From positions 1 to 64,000 of the forward strand of contig NZ_QKAP01000073.1 in assembly GCF_003247215.1 (NCBI RefSeq): a stretch of DNA of 64,000 bases. Direction: 5' to 3'. Positions 34,034-43,169 of the stretch are shown here, in pieces. This DNA comes from Malonomonas rubra (GTDB taxonomy: Bacteria > Desulfobacterota > Desulfuromonadia > Desulfuromonadales > Geopsychrobacteraceae). Made by a program: the position numbers and the translations under genes. Positions within the stretch are counted from its first letter, which is position 1. Each line of letters begins with the position of its first letter. A model generated the notes under the pieces. It worked only from the letters and a program-made list of their open reading frames with translations. It did no database searches and had not been told where the DNA came from.

Positions 34034-34717
34034 ATGAACAAATTGACTTGGTTTGGGCATGCAACTCTCGGCTTGGAAACGGGTGGTTTCAAATTGCTGA
34101 TAGATCCCTTTTTTTCGGGGAATCCTGCGGCCTCGGCCACGGCGGAACAGGTCGAAGCGGATTTCATCCTGGTTAGTCATGGCCACGGGGATCATGTCGG
34201 TGACGCATTGGAGATTGCCAAACGTACCGGTGCCCAGGTTATAAGCAATCACGAAATTGTTACCTGGTGTGCTAAGCAGGGCTTGGAGAAAGTGCATGGG
34301 CAGCATCTCGGTGGTGGCTTCAAGCACCCTTTCGGTTACCTCAAGCTTACCTTGGCCTTGCATGGCTCGCAGCTGCCGGACGGCTCTTATGGTGGCAACC
34401 CCTGTGGCTTCCTTTTAACCACCAATGACGGCAAGAAGATTTATCTGGCTCAGGACACCGGTCTTTTTGGAGACATGAAGCTGATTGGCGATGAAGGGCT
34501 CGATCTGGCGGTCATCCCGATTGGTGATAATTACACCATGGGACCGGAGGATGCTTTGCGGGCCGTGAAAATGCTCCGTGCAAAGCAAGTGGTGCCGATC
34601 CATTACAACACGTTTCCATTGCTGCAGCAGGATGCCACAGGCTGGGCTGAACGGGTCGCGCGTGAGACAGACTGTCGGGCTGTGATTCTCCAGCCAGGGG
34701 AAAGTTTGACCCTGTAA
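34034..34717 (+). CDS. UPF0173 metal-dependent hydrolase
   Basis: This 227-residue cytoplasmic enzyme of the metallo-beta-lactamase fold starts MNKLTWFGHATLGLETGG. Metal ligands are visible in SHGHGDHVGD, a later AQDTG and VPIHYNTFP. The family is broadly distributed with unknown substrate. The ribosome site is GAAAGGACTGCTG. It is terminated by the bidirectional hairpin at 34723. Confidence 0.88.
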   Translation: MNKLTWFGHATLGLETGGFKLLIDPFFSGNPAASATAEQVEADFILVSHGHGDHVGDALEIAKRTGAQVISNHEIVTWCAKQGLEKVHGQHLGGGFKHPFGYLKLTLALHGSQLPDGSYGGNPCGFLLTTNDGKKIYLAQDTGLFGDMKLIGDEGLDLAVIPIGDNYTMGPEDALRAVKMLRAKQVVPIHYNTFPLLQQDATGWAERVARETDCRAVILQPGESLTL

Positions 34718-34722
34718 AACAA

Positions 34723-34752
34723 AAAAAGCCTCCCTTAACGGGGAGGCTTTTT
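34723..34752. terminator. Bidirectional terminator between convergent genes
   Basis: AAAAAGCCTCCC / GGGAGGCTTTTT forms a 12-bp stem with a TTAACG loop; the A and T runs serve both strands. It lies between the UPF0173 gene and livK. Confidence 0.9.
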
Positions 34753-34777
34753 GATTTTGTCTATGGGTAAAGACAAG

Positions 34778-35929
34778 TTACTCAGCCATTACAAACTTGC
34801 CGTCTTTTACCTGCACGATAACCATCGAATCTACGCCGAGGCCATTGTGGTCTTCGGGGGTGATGTTGTAGGTTCCGGAGATGCCAACATAGTCTTTGGT
34901 GTTCTCGATCTCCTTGCGCAGCACTTCAGAATCGGTTCCGATCTTCTTAATTGCATCTGCGACGATCATGATCGCATCCCAGGCGTAGCCGGAGTGGGTG
35001 TTGATCGGGAACTGCTTGTCGTAACCTTTCTCCTGGTACAGCTTGATAAACTCCTTGATCACCGGTTTCTGTGGGTCGCTGTCGGGCAGAGCGTCGGCAA
35101 CCATCAACTTGGTCGAAGGCATCCGGTCCCCTTCGCTCGCCTTGCCGGCCAGTTCGATGTACTTCGGATCGGGCAGGCCGTGGCACTGGAACAGTGGCAA
35201 CTCGAGACCGAGCTGGGCCTTGTTCTTGGCGACGATCGAGCCTGCCGGGCCGATCGTCCAGGTGATCAGCGCCTGCGGCTTTAGGTTTTTCGCCTTGGTT
35301 AGCTGAGCAGTCATGTCTGTGTCGCGGGTGCCGAACGACTCTTCGCCGAGAATTTCGATCCCGTACTTCGGAGCGAACTCCTTCATCCAGCGGGAACCAT
35401 CTTTACCGAAGCCGTCAGCAGCGGTCAGCAGCGCTACCTTGGTCAGGCCTTTCTCTTTCAGGTACATGAACAGTCTCTCTACGGCGATGCTGGAGCGTTG
35501 CGGCGATTTGAAAACCCATTCGAAAGCGCCGAACTTGCCGCCCATGATTACCGGGTCGCCGCCGACGGTCATAAAGATTGGTGTTTTTCCCTGATCGGCA
35601 ACCTTTTTCACGTTCATGCCGGTATCGGTCAGGGTGGGGCCGATGATGGCGGCAACCTTGTCTTTGTAGATGAACTTTTTGGCGATAGAGGCCGCTTTGG
35701 CTGGGTTTGCCTCGGTGTCACCGACAATCAGTTCAATCATTTTGCCGTTAATACCACCCTCGCTATTGATCTTTTCCACCACCATCTCGGCGACCAGTTT
35801 GGTCGGAGTGCCGATGAAGGCGGCCCGGCCGGAAAGGTCGAAGAAGGCACCCAGCTTAATGGTGTCAGCAGCCAGCAGCGGGCTAGCGGTCAACAGCAGG
35901 CAGGTCAACAGTACCAGAATCCTCCGCAT
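34778..35929 (-). CDS. livK: Branched-chain/aromatic amino-acid binding protein LivK-type
   Basis: This 383-residue periplasmic binding protein has a signal peptide ending LLAA (about residue 21), then the family start DTIKLGAFFDLSG and the domain I motif NSEGGINGKMIELIVGDTEANPAKA. It captures the substrate for the LivHMGF transporter encoded directly upstream in the same direction; a 78-base gap separates them. Ligand specificity is not readable from sequence. Ribosome site GGAGGA. Confidence 0.92.
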   Translation of the reverse strand: MRRILVLLTCLLLTASPLLAADTIKLGAFFDLSGRAAFIGTPTKLVAEMVVEKINSEGGINGKMIELIVGDTEANPAKAASIAKKFIYKDKVAAIIGPTLTDTGMNVKKVADQGKTPIFMTVGGDPVIMGGKFGAFEWVFKSPQRSSIAVERLFMYLKEKGLTKVALLTAADGFGKDGSRWMKEFAPKYGIEILGEESFGTRDTDMTAQLTKAKNLKPQALITWTIGPAGSIVAKNKAQLGLELPLFQCHGLPDPKYIELAGKASEGDRMPSTKLMVADALPDSDPQKPVIKEFIKLYQEKGYDKQFPINTHSGYAWDAIMIVADAIKKIGTDSEVLRKEIENTKDYVGISGTYNITPEDHNGLGVDSMVIVQVKDGKFVMAE

Positions 35930-36007
35930 AACATCCTCCTTGAAAAGTAAAAGAATCCAGAAAACCTAAGAGAAGTCAACAGACTTTAAAAGTTTTATCT
36001 TTCCCGA

Positions 36008-38095
36008 TCAGACAATTTCATCCTGAATCCGGTTGTCGAAAATCCGCTGACTCTTTTTCTCGGAGCGAGGCAGGCTGGCGTAATCGACCAGTTCGACCTC
36101 TACAGACACCAGCAGCTGTTTCTTGATTTGATATTTCACCTCGTGGATCAGTTCCGGGCTGCGCTTGGCATCGACCCCATCGGCCCGCTCCACCAGTAGG
36201 TGCATCTGGCCGCGTTCCGATTCGTCGCGAGTCAAGTGGATTTGGTACTCGGAACCGAGTCCCGGTATCGCCGACAGGATAGTGTCGATGCTGCTTGGGT
36301 AGATATTGACGCCGCGGAACTTGATGGTGTCGTCGGAGCGCCCCTTGATCCGGGAGTGGCGGGGCAAGGGGTTGCCGCAACTGCAGGTGCCGGGGATGAT
36401 GCGGGTAATGTCGCGGGTGCGGTAGCGGATCAGCGGTGCGCCTTCTTTGCAGAGACTGGTGACGACCATTTCACCCCATTCCCCTTCCGGTACCGGTTGC
36501 AAGGTCTCCGGATCGAGGATTTCCAAGATGTAGTAATCCCCCCAGTAGTGGATGCAGTCATGATCGGAACATTCGATCCCGGTGCCTGGGCCGTATAGTT
36601 CGGTCAACCCGGTGATGTCGAACAGTTCGGCGCCGCCGAACAGCGCAGAGATTTTTTGCCGCATCGAACGACTGGAGCGTTCCGAGCCGTATATAATCTT
36701 GTTGACGGCGATCTTATCGACGATCCCCCGCTTGTGGATCTCCTCTGCCATCAACAATGCCATCGAGGCGGTGGAACAGAAAACGGTCGACTGGAAGTCG
36801 AGCAAAAACTGGATCTGCATGTCGATGTTGCCGGGACCGACCGGCACAGCCATGGCACCTATTTTCTCACAGCCAAGCTGGAATCCCATGCCAGCTGTCC
36901 AGACCCCGTAACCGACGGCAATCTGGATTCTGTCGAGCGGGGTTACGCCAGCCATCTGGTAGCAGCGGGCAAAGAAATCGGTCCAGTCGTCCAGATCCTT
37001 CTGGGTGTAGCAGAGGACTTTACGCTTGCCGGTGGTACCCGATGACGCATGCACCCGCACGATCTGCTCAAACGGCACGGCGCGCAGCGGGAACGGGTAG
37101 CCTTGGCGCAGGTCATCGGCGGTGGTGAACGGCAGCTTCAGCAGGTCATCGAGAGACAGAATCATCTCGGGGGTGATGTCTGCCGCATCAAACCGTTCCC
37201 GGTATTCGCTCGAACCTTCGTAGGCGTGGCGGACGGTCCATTGCAACCCTTTGAGCTGATGAGCTTTGAGTTCTGCCTCAGAGGTAAAGTCGGGCATAAA
37301 TTTCTGTTGACGCATATCAGGTTTCTCCAAACGGATATTGGTCAGGCCGGCAGCTCCGAGTCGACTTGCAGCCGGGTTTTCCTGGCTGGCGGCACCGAGA
37401 AAGGCGGAGCGCAGAATCGGGTCGTTCAGCAACTCTTCGCTTTTACCCTGCTCGACAATCTTGCCGTTGGCTAGCAGATAGGCTCGGTCAGAGCCGGACA
37501 GTGCGCGGGCAGCGTTCTGCTCTACCAGCAGGATGGTGGTGCCGGCGCGGTTCAGTTGCCGAATGATAGCAAATATTTCGTCGGTGATTAGGGGGGCGAT
37601 GCCGAGACTCGGTTCGTCGAGCAGCAGCAGATGAGGTTTGGCCATCAGCGCGCGGCCGATTGCCATCATCTGCTGCTCGCCGCCGGAAAGGGTGCCGGCC
37701 AGCTGCTGGTGGCGCTCCTTGAGCTTCGGGAAGCGGGAAAAAACCTCTTCGATCCGGCTGGCTTCCTCTGCTTTCGAAAGTTTCAGCGGAATGGCGCCAA
37801 GTTGCAGGTTCTCCCGTACTGACAGTTCGGGGAACACTTCCCTCCCTTCCGGGGAGAGGGCCAGCCCCAGACGCACCATTTTGGCCGGACTGCTGCCGGT
37901 AACCGGCTGGCCGTCGAGCAGGATCTCGCCACCGGTTGGTTTGACCAGTCCCATCAGGCACTTGAGCAGTGTGCTTTTGCCCGCGCCGTTGGCCCCGACC
38001 AGCGCCACCGTTTCGCCGGCCGCAACTTCGAGATCGACGCCGAACAGGGCCTGGGCTGGGCCGTAGTGGGCGGATAAGCTGCTGATTTTCAGCAT
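36008..38095 (-). CDS. Fused LivF ATPase and phenylacetate-CoA ligase
   Basis: This is a single 695-residue frame. Residues 1-235 are a complete LivF ABC ATPase (Walker A GANGAGKS, signature LSGGEQQ, Walker B LLLLDEPS). After a 25-residue linker, residues 261-695 are a complete AMP-forming phenylacetate-CoA ligase (HASSGTTGKR, YGSERSS, FDITGLTELYGPG, RTRDITR, SRIKGRSDDTIKFRGVNIYP), which makes arylacetyl-CoA from acid, CoA and ATP. An ATG at 37315 begins the ligase portion at normal length (435 residues) with GGAGAAA about 10 bases upstream, so separate translation is also possible. The livF stop has probably been lost. Confidence 0.9.
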   Translation of the reverse strand: MLKISSLSAHYGPAQALFGVDLEVAAGETVALVGANGAGKSTLLKCLMGLVKPTGGEILLDGQPVTGSSPAKMVRLGLALSPEGREVFPELSVRENLQLGAIPLKLSKAEEASRIEEVFSRFPKLKERHQQLAGTLSGGEQQMMAIGRALMAKPHLLLLDEPSLGIAPLITDEIFAIIRQLNRAGTTILLVEQNAARALSGSDRAYLLANGKIVEQGKSEELLNDPILRSAFLGAASQENPAASRLGAAGLTNIRLEKPDMRQQKFMPDFTSEAELKAHQLKGLQWTVRHAYEGSSEYRERFDAADITPEMILSLDDLLKLPFTTADDLRQGYPFPLRAVPFEQIVRVHASSGTTGKRKVLCYTQKDLDDWTDFFARCYQMAGVTPLDRIQIAVGYGVWTAGMGFQLGCEKIGAMAVPVGPGNIDMQIQFLLDFQSTVFCSTASMALLMAEEIHKRGIVDKIAVNKIIYGSERSSRSMRQKISALFGGAELFDITGLTELYGPGTGIECSDHDCIHYWGDYYILEILDPETLQPVPEGEWGEMVVTSLCKEGAPLIRYRTRDITRIIPGTCSCGNPLPRHSRIKGRSDDTIKFRGVNIYPSSIDTILSAIPGLGSEYQIHLTRDESERGQMHLLVERADGVDAKRSPELIHEVKYQIKKQLLVSVEVELVDYASLPRSEKKSQRIFDNRIQDEIV

Positions 38096-38859
38096 CAGGC
38101 CATTGCCTCCATCCGTCCCAGGTAGGCTTCCAATACCAACGGATTTTTCCGCACCTCATCCGGCGTGCCAGTGGCGATACACTTGCCGCTGTCGAGCACC
38201 ACCACCTGGTCAGCGATTTCCATCACCAGATCCATATCGTGCTCGACCAGCAACATGGTGTGTCCAGTGCTGCGCAGCAGCTTTAGCTGGTCGCCAACTT
38301 CGGCGGTTTCCTCAGCGTTAAGGCCGGCGACCGGCTCGTCGAGCAGCAGCAGTTCCGATCTGCCGACGGTAGCGCGCGCCAGTTCCACCCGTTTTTTGTC
38401 GCCATAAGCCAGCGACCCGGCCTGCCAGGCGGCTTTATCGGCGAGGCCGAAGCGGTCGAGGGCTTCCATGGCGCGTAGTTTTAGTTGCCGCTCGCGGTGA
38501 CGCAGGTAGGGCAGGCGCAGCATCGCCATCAGCATTGATCTGCCCCCTACGCAGGTCAGTCCGGTCAGGACATTGTCGAGAACCGTCAATCGTGGAAACA
38601 GCTTAAGGTTCTGGAAGGTGCGGGCGATGCCGAGCCGGGCGATCTGATGGGCGGGCAAAGCAGTGATCTCCTGCTGCAGAAAACGCACCGCGCCGCTACT
38701 CGGTTGCAGCACCCCGGTGGTACAGTTGATCAGGGTGCTCTTTCCTGCACCGTTCGGTCCGATTAGGGCTGTGACCAGCCCCTGCGGCACTTCGAAACTG
38801 ACGTTGCTCAAGGCCGGAAGACCGCCGAAATTTTTGCCGACCTGATCAAGCCTGAGCAT
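38095..38859 (-). CDS. livG: Branched-chain amino-acid ABC transporter ATPase LivG
   Basis: This 254-residue ABC ATPase has Walker A GPNGAGKST, a family signature region LAYGDKKRVELARA in place of a plain LSGGQ, and Walker B LLLLDEPVAGLN. It pairs with LivF to drive import through LivHM. Its start overlaps livM by 14 bases and its stop overlaps livF by 1 base, so the set is translated together. Confidence 0.94.
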   Translation of the reverse strand: MLRLDQVGKNFGGLPALSNVSFEVPQGLVTALIGPNGAGKSTLINCTTGVLQPSSGAVRFLQQEITALPAHQIARLGIARTFQNLKLFPRLTVLDNVLTGLTCVGGRSMLMAMLRLPYLRHRERQLKLRAMEALDRFGLADKAAWQAGSLAYGDKKRVELARATVGRSELLLLDEPVAGLNAEETAEVGDQLKLLRSTGHTMLLVEHDMDLVMEIADQVVVLDSGKCIATGTPDEVRKNPLVLEAYLGRMEAMA

Positions 38860-39844
38860 TTTTCTGCCTCCGAAGCGTCATTCTGGTTTTGAAAATATCG
38901 AGCAGGCCACTGACCAGCCCCTGTGGCAGGAATATCAGCACCAACACCAGAATCCCACCGTGAACGAAGTCTTTATAGGTCTCGAACAGGTCCATCCACT
39001 CCGGAAGCAGGGTGATCAGACCGGCACCGAACAGCGAGCCCCAGATCGAGCCCATGCCACCGATTACCACCATGATGACAAAATCGGTTGCGACGAAAAT
39101 ATTGAACGAATCGGGGCTGATAAAGCTGTAGGTGTGGGCGAACAGGCTGCCGGCCAGCGAAGCGAGGATCGCCGAGAGGATGAACACCTTTACTTTGGCG
39201 TTGCGGGTATTGACGCCCAGCGCCGCTGCCGCCGTTTCGTCGCCGGCCAGCGCTGCCAGTCCCCGGCCGACTCCACTGCGCACCAAGTTGAGGCAGAGCA
39301 ACAGCGAAAGCAGAGCAAAAGCCCAGAGCAGGTAGTGCAGGCGTATTTCATCAAAAAAGACTAAATCGCCTATTTCCAGCGATGGTATACCGTAAAAGCC
39401 ACTCGGCCCGCCGGTGACATCATCCCACTGCAACAGGATGGTGTGAAAAACAAAGTTCAATCCCAAGGTCGCCATCGCCAGATAGTGGCCAGAGAGGCGT
39501 AAGATAGGGACGCCGATAACCAGTGCAACCAGCGCGACGATCAAGGCTACCAGCATCATCGCTAGCCAGGGGTTGAGTTCGAAATTTACTGTGGCGATCG
39601 CAGAACCATACGCGCCAAGGCCGAAGAAGGCCGCGTGACCGAGGGATATCTGCCCAGCATAGCCGATAAACAGGTTGAGTCCCAGCACGACGATAGCGTT
39701 TATGGCGATCAGGTTGGTGATACCGAGGGTATAGGGGTTGTTCTCGACCAGTGGAAACAGCAGCAGCGCCAGCGACAGGGCAGTAACCCATAGGCCGGTG
39801 CGGTGCAGGGTAATAAAGTAGAATATTTTCTGTTTTCTGGTCAT
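38846..39844 (-). CDS. livM: Branched-chain amino-acid ABC transporter permease LivM
   Basis: This 332-residue inner-membrane permease has about eight helices, including GLNLFIGYAGQISLGHAAFFGLGAY and the cytoplasmic coupling loop RGLAALAGDETAAAALGVNTRNAKVKVF. It forms the channel with LivH. It lies downstream of iorB after 7 bases, so the ferredoxin oxidoreductase genes are set inside the transporter operon. Confidence 0.94.
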   Translation of the reverse strand: MTRKQKIFYFITLHRTGLWVTALSLALLLFPLVENNPYTLGITNLIAINAIVVLGLNLFIGYAGQISLGHAAFFGLGAYGSAIATVNFELNPWLAMMLVALIVALVALVIGVPILRLSGHYLAMATLGLNFVFHTILLQWDDVTGGPSGFYGIPSLEIGDLVFFDEIRLHYLLWAFALLSLLLCLNLVRSGVGRGLAALAGDETAAAALGVNTRNAKVKVFILSAILASLAGSLFAHTYSFISPDSFNIFVATDFVIMVVIGGMGSIWGSLFGAGLITLLPEWMDLFETYKDFVHGGILVLVLIFLPQGLVSGLLDIFKTRMTLRRQKNAQA

Positions 39845-39851
39845 CTATTAT

Positions 39852-40352
39852 TTACCCGTTCAGCCCCTGCTTAAAGGCTTCCAGGTTCTGTTCGACGAAC
39901 TTCTGTGGTGCCAACTGTCTTATCGCCTTTTCACACTCCTCTGATGTACAGAACAGTGCTTGCCGCTTCACCGCAAATCCGAGCAGCACCAGATTGGAGA
40001 GAACCGGATTTCCGATCAAGCGGGCAATGCCGGCGGCATCAATCCGTTCACCTTCGCCGGTTTGTTCAGCGCTGATAAATAGTTTTCCATTCTCTTTCAG
40101 CAACCCTTTGTGCACCGGCAGGTTGGCATCCCACAGTAACAGACCGATATCAGCCTGTCCGGCGCGGATCAAAGGGCTGGCGAAGTTACCTATTTTAATC
40201 GTTGAGAGAACTGTTCCTCCCCGCTGGGCCATACCGTGGGTCTCCGAGGTCAGCACGGGGATGCCGCGGTTTACTGCCACCTGAGCAATGACCCGGGTGA
40301 GAAACAGCACGCCCTGACCACCTATTCCGCTGACGATGATCTGCTGTTTCAT
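39852..40352 (-). CDS. iorB: Indolepyruvate ferredoxin oxidoreductase beta subunit
   Basis: This 166-residue gamma/beta-type subunit of 2-oxoacid oxidoreductase begins QQIIVSGIGGQGVLFLTRVIA and includes SETHGMAQRGGTV. With IorA it oxidises arylpyruvates from Trp, Phe or Tyr to arylacetyl-CoA, reducing ferredoxin. ATG 40352 overlaps the iorA stop and is preferred to the long track start, which runs in the wrong frame inside iorA. Confidence 0.9.
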   Translation of the reverse strand: MKQQIIVSGIGGQGVLFLTRVIAQVAVNRGIPVLTSETHGMAQRGGTVLSTIKIGNFASPLIRAGQADIGLLLWDANLPVHKGLLKENGKLFISAEQTGEGERIDAAGIARLIGNPVLSNLVLLGFAVKRQALFCTSEECEKAIRQLAPQKFVEQNLEAFKQGLNG

Positions 40353-42172
40353 CCGTTTTTCTCCTTGATTATGGCATCGACCGGGCAGACTGGGATGCAG
40401 GTGCCGCAGCCGATACAGCGGTCCTGATCGATCAGCGCAACCTTGTTCTGTTCGTCGAAGATCAGTGCTGGACATTCGAAGGCATTGGTGCACTTGCGGC
40501 AGCCGATGCACTTGTCATTGATCTGGATCAGCGTCGCCTCTTGGGATTTACGCACGCTTGGGTCCATAATGCAGCCGTGGCGTGAAATCAACACTGCAAC
40601 GCCCCCTTCCGGGCTGCGGATATAGTCGTCTGCCTGCTGCAATAACTTTTCGAACTGCTCGTTGTCGTACGGATCGCAGGTTTCGAGGAACTCGACCCCA
40701 CTCGCCTTGACCAGCTGTTCTATGGCGATCGACTTGGTCGGTTTGCCGCCAGCAGCGATGCCCATGTGCGGCACCGGCTGACCGCCGGTCATGGCAGTGG
40801 TGGCGTTGTCGAGGATCACCACAATGATGCGGGCCTGCTGCACCACGGCGTTCACCAGCGCCGGAATGCCGGCGTGGAAGAAGGTCGAGTCGCCGATGGT
40901 GACAACAACGGTCGGGAAGTCACCATCTTGGGCGTATGCTTGGTAAAAGCCTGCCCCTTGGCTAATGCAGGCTCCCATGCAGTGGACGGTGTTGACTGCG
41001 CCGAGGTTCATCCCCAAAGTGTAGCAGCCGATATCGGACGGGAAGATCCCTTGCGGGAAGCACTTCTTGATGCTGTAGAAAGCGGCACGATGCGGACAGC
41101 CGGGGCAGAGCGAAGGACGTTGCCCGCGCCGCTCATCTGGCAGTGCCACAGGTTGGTCAAGGTTGAGAAAATCAGCCAGCACCTGGTGGAGGATATCAGG
41201 CAGCAATTCCCCTTCCCGCGGGACATGGCCGGTCTGCTTGCCGACCGCGCCTGGATGAGCCAGCTGCAGCTCAATCACCGGGTAGGTCTCTTCCAGCACC
41301 AGCACCCGGTCGTAATCGCGTTTGAGTGTTTCGCTGAAGGAGGGATTCAAGGGGTAGGGCATCAGCACCTGGTAAAGGTCAATTTTTCCGGTTAGTCCCA
41401 ATTCGTCGAGCAGGTCGACCAGATTGCTGAAGACGATGCCGGAAGCGACCAGCGCGGTGCGGGGCTGGCTGTTATCGCTGGGGGTCAGCCGCGGTTGCCA
41501 GTCCGGTTCCTGAGCGATCTTTTCCAGGTTTGCGTTCAGTTTGCGGTGCAGCGCAGGCAGAAACGCCGGGGTTGCGGCCCAGCGGGTTGGGTCGCGCTGA
41601 AAATCAGCGCTACGGCCCAGCTTGAGCGGCTCCCCCAAGGTGACGTTCTGCCGCGAGTGGCAGATTCGGGTGGTCGGGCGCAGCACGATGTTCAGTTCAT
41701 ATTTTTCCGACAATTCGAAAGCGGCCGGGATCAAGACCTTTGCTTCCGCGGGGCTGGCCGGATCGATGACCGGTACCCGCCCCTGCAGGCAGAACAGGCG
41801 AGTATCCTGCTCATTCTGGGAGCTGTGCGGTCCCGGATCGTCAGCGACGATGGTCAGCATGCCGCCTTTAACGCCGATATAAGCGGTGCGCATGAACGGG
41901 TCGGCGGCGACGTTGAGGCCAACCTGCTTCATTACTGCGACCGAACGCTTACCGCTGTAACTACCAGCCAACGCAACTTCAAAGGCAATCTTCTCGTTGA
42001 TCGACCACTCGACATGCAATGGTTCGATGGCCCGGTCCCGAGAATCGATAACCGTCTGCAGGATCTCGGTCGACGGGGTGCCGGGGTATGCCGCGGCGAT
42101 CTGGCAGCCGGCTTCAATCAGTCCTTGGCCGACCGCTTCGTTCCCCATCAATAGTTTGACTTTTTCACTCAT
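40349..42172 (-). CDS. iorA: Indolepyruvate ferredoxin oxidoreductase alpha subunit
   Basis: This 607-residue catalytic subunit has an N-terminal pyrimidine-binding-type domain (MGNEAVGQGLIEAGCQIAAAYPGTPSTEI), a central linker, the TPP-binding domain (CPGCPHRA, VVTIGDSTFFHAGIPALVNA) and two C-terminal ferredoxin motifs (CIGCRKC and CIGCGTCIPVCP). It uses TPP to decarboxylate arylpyruvates oxidatively. Placement between livH and livM suggests it acts on the transaminated product of the imported amino acid. Confidence 0.93.
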   Translation of the reverse strand: MSEKVKLLMGNEAVGQGLIEAGCQIAAAYPGTPSTEILQTVIDSRDRAIEPLHVEWSINEKIAFEVALAGSYSGKRSVAVMKQVGLNVAADPFMRTAYIGVKGGMLTIVADDPGPHSSQNEQDTRLFCLQGRVPVIDPASPAEAKVLIPAAFELSEKYELNIVLRPTTRICHSRQNVTLGEPLKLGRSADFQRDPTRWAATPAFLPALHRKLNANLEKIAQEPDWQPRLTPSDNSQPRTALVASGIVFSNLVDLLDELGLTGKIDLYQVLMPYPLNPSFSETLKRDYDRVLVLEETYPVIELQLAHPGAVGKQTGHVPREGELLPDILHQVLADFLNLDQPVALPDERRGQRPSLCPGCPHRAAFYSIKKCFPQGIFPSDIGCYTLGMNLGAVNTVHCMGACISQGAGFYQAYAQDGDFPTVVVTIGDSTFFHAGIPALVNAVVQQARIIVVILDNATTAMTGGQPVPHMGIAAGGKPTKSIAIEQLVKASGVEFLETCDPYDNEQFEKLLQQADDYIRSPEGGVAVLISRHGCIMDPSVRKSQEATLIQINDKCIGCRKCTNAFECPALIFDEQNKVALIDQDRCIGCGTCIPVCPVDAIIKEKNG

Positions 42173-42182
42173 TCTCCAACCC

Positions 42183-43049
42183 TTATTTTCCTAACAACCC
42201 CTTCGGGCGAACAAACAGCACCAGCAACAGAACAACAAAGGCGACCACGTCCTTATAGGCGCTTGAGAGATAACCGGCGGAAAGCGATTCGAGCAAGCCC
42301 AGCCCGACGCCGCCAAGAATCGCGCCAGGGAAGGAGCCAAAGCCGCCGAGGATGGCTGCGGCAAAACCTTTTAAGCCGAGCAGCACGCCGACGTCGTAAT
42401 TGAGGGTAGTGATCGGGGTGACCAGCACCCCGGCCAAACCACCTAGCGCTCCGGCAATGGCGTAACTGGTCAATCGAACCCGCCCGGCCGGGATGCCGAC
42501 TACAGCCGCTGCGGTCGGATTACTGGCGACGGCGCGCATCGATAGGCCAAGCGGGGTGCGGTAAAAGAACCAGGTAAGCAGGCCGATGGCGACAATGGTC
42601 AGCAGCAAAATCCACAAGGCTTGCGGCAGAACCGTGGCTCCGAACAGACTGATTGGCTCATCCGGGGTCAACGGCGGCAGCGCCATCCGGTTTTTTCCCC
42701 AGATCAGCTTGATGATGCCGCGCAGGATGATCGACAGGCCCACGGTGAGAAAAATCAGCACTAGGTGATTGTCGGAGCGGGCCGGGCGCAGGCCGAACCG
42801 TTCCACTAGCATGGCGACAACCCCCACTCCGGCGACGGCGAGCAGCAGCCCCGGCATCATCGGCAGGCCGAGGGTGAACAGGGCCGTGAACATCAACATG
42901 CCGCCTAAGGAGACGAAATCGACCTGAACAAAGTTGACGATTCCCATGGTGTTGTTGACCACGCAGAAGCCGAGGGCGATCAGGGCGTAGATGGCGCCAC
43001 TGGTTAAGCCGGCAAAGCTAAATTGAAGAAAGTCGGTCAGGTTAAACAA
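42183..43049 (-). CDS. livH: Branched-chain amino-acid ABC transporter permease LivH
   Basis: This 288-residue permease starts at TTG 43049, chosen because AGGAG lies 7 bases before it and the first residues (FNLTDFLQFSFAGLTSGAIYALIALG) then align with LivH N-termini. The track start at 43331 runs into the divergent gene. The coupling loop is RTPLGLSMRAVASNPTAAAVVGIP. It is the first gene of the operon livH-iorA-iorB-livM-livG-livF::paaK-livK. Confidence 0.92.
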   Translation of the reverse strand: MFNLTDFLQFSFAGLTSGAIYALIALGFCVVNNTMGIVNFVQVDFVSLGGMLMFTALFTLGLPMMPGLLLAVAGVGVVAMLVERFGLRPARSDNHLVLIFLTVGLSIILRGIIKLIWGKNRMALPPLTPDEPISLFGATVLPQALWILLLTIVAIGLLTWFFYRTPLGLSMRAVASNPTAAAVVGIPAGRVRLTSYAIAGALGGLAGVLVTPITTLNYDVGVLLGLKGFAAAILGGFGSFPGAILGGVGLGLLESLSAGYLSSAYKDVVAFVVLLLVLFVRPKGLLGK

Positions 43050-43169
43050 AATTGGCTCCTGCGTTTGACGAAATGAAACTTTGACAGGGTAGGGCAGAGG
43101 CCCTTGCAGGTCAAGAGAGCAGGTGTTATTAAAAGAGGGTTTGAATGTTTTTGCAGAGAGAAAAAGGTG

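Noticed and set aside
34751-35284. 177-residue plus-strand ORF over livK
   Set aside because: Antisense shadow that also runs through the bidirectional terminator.
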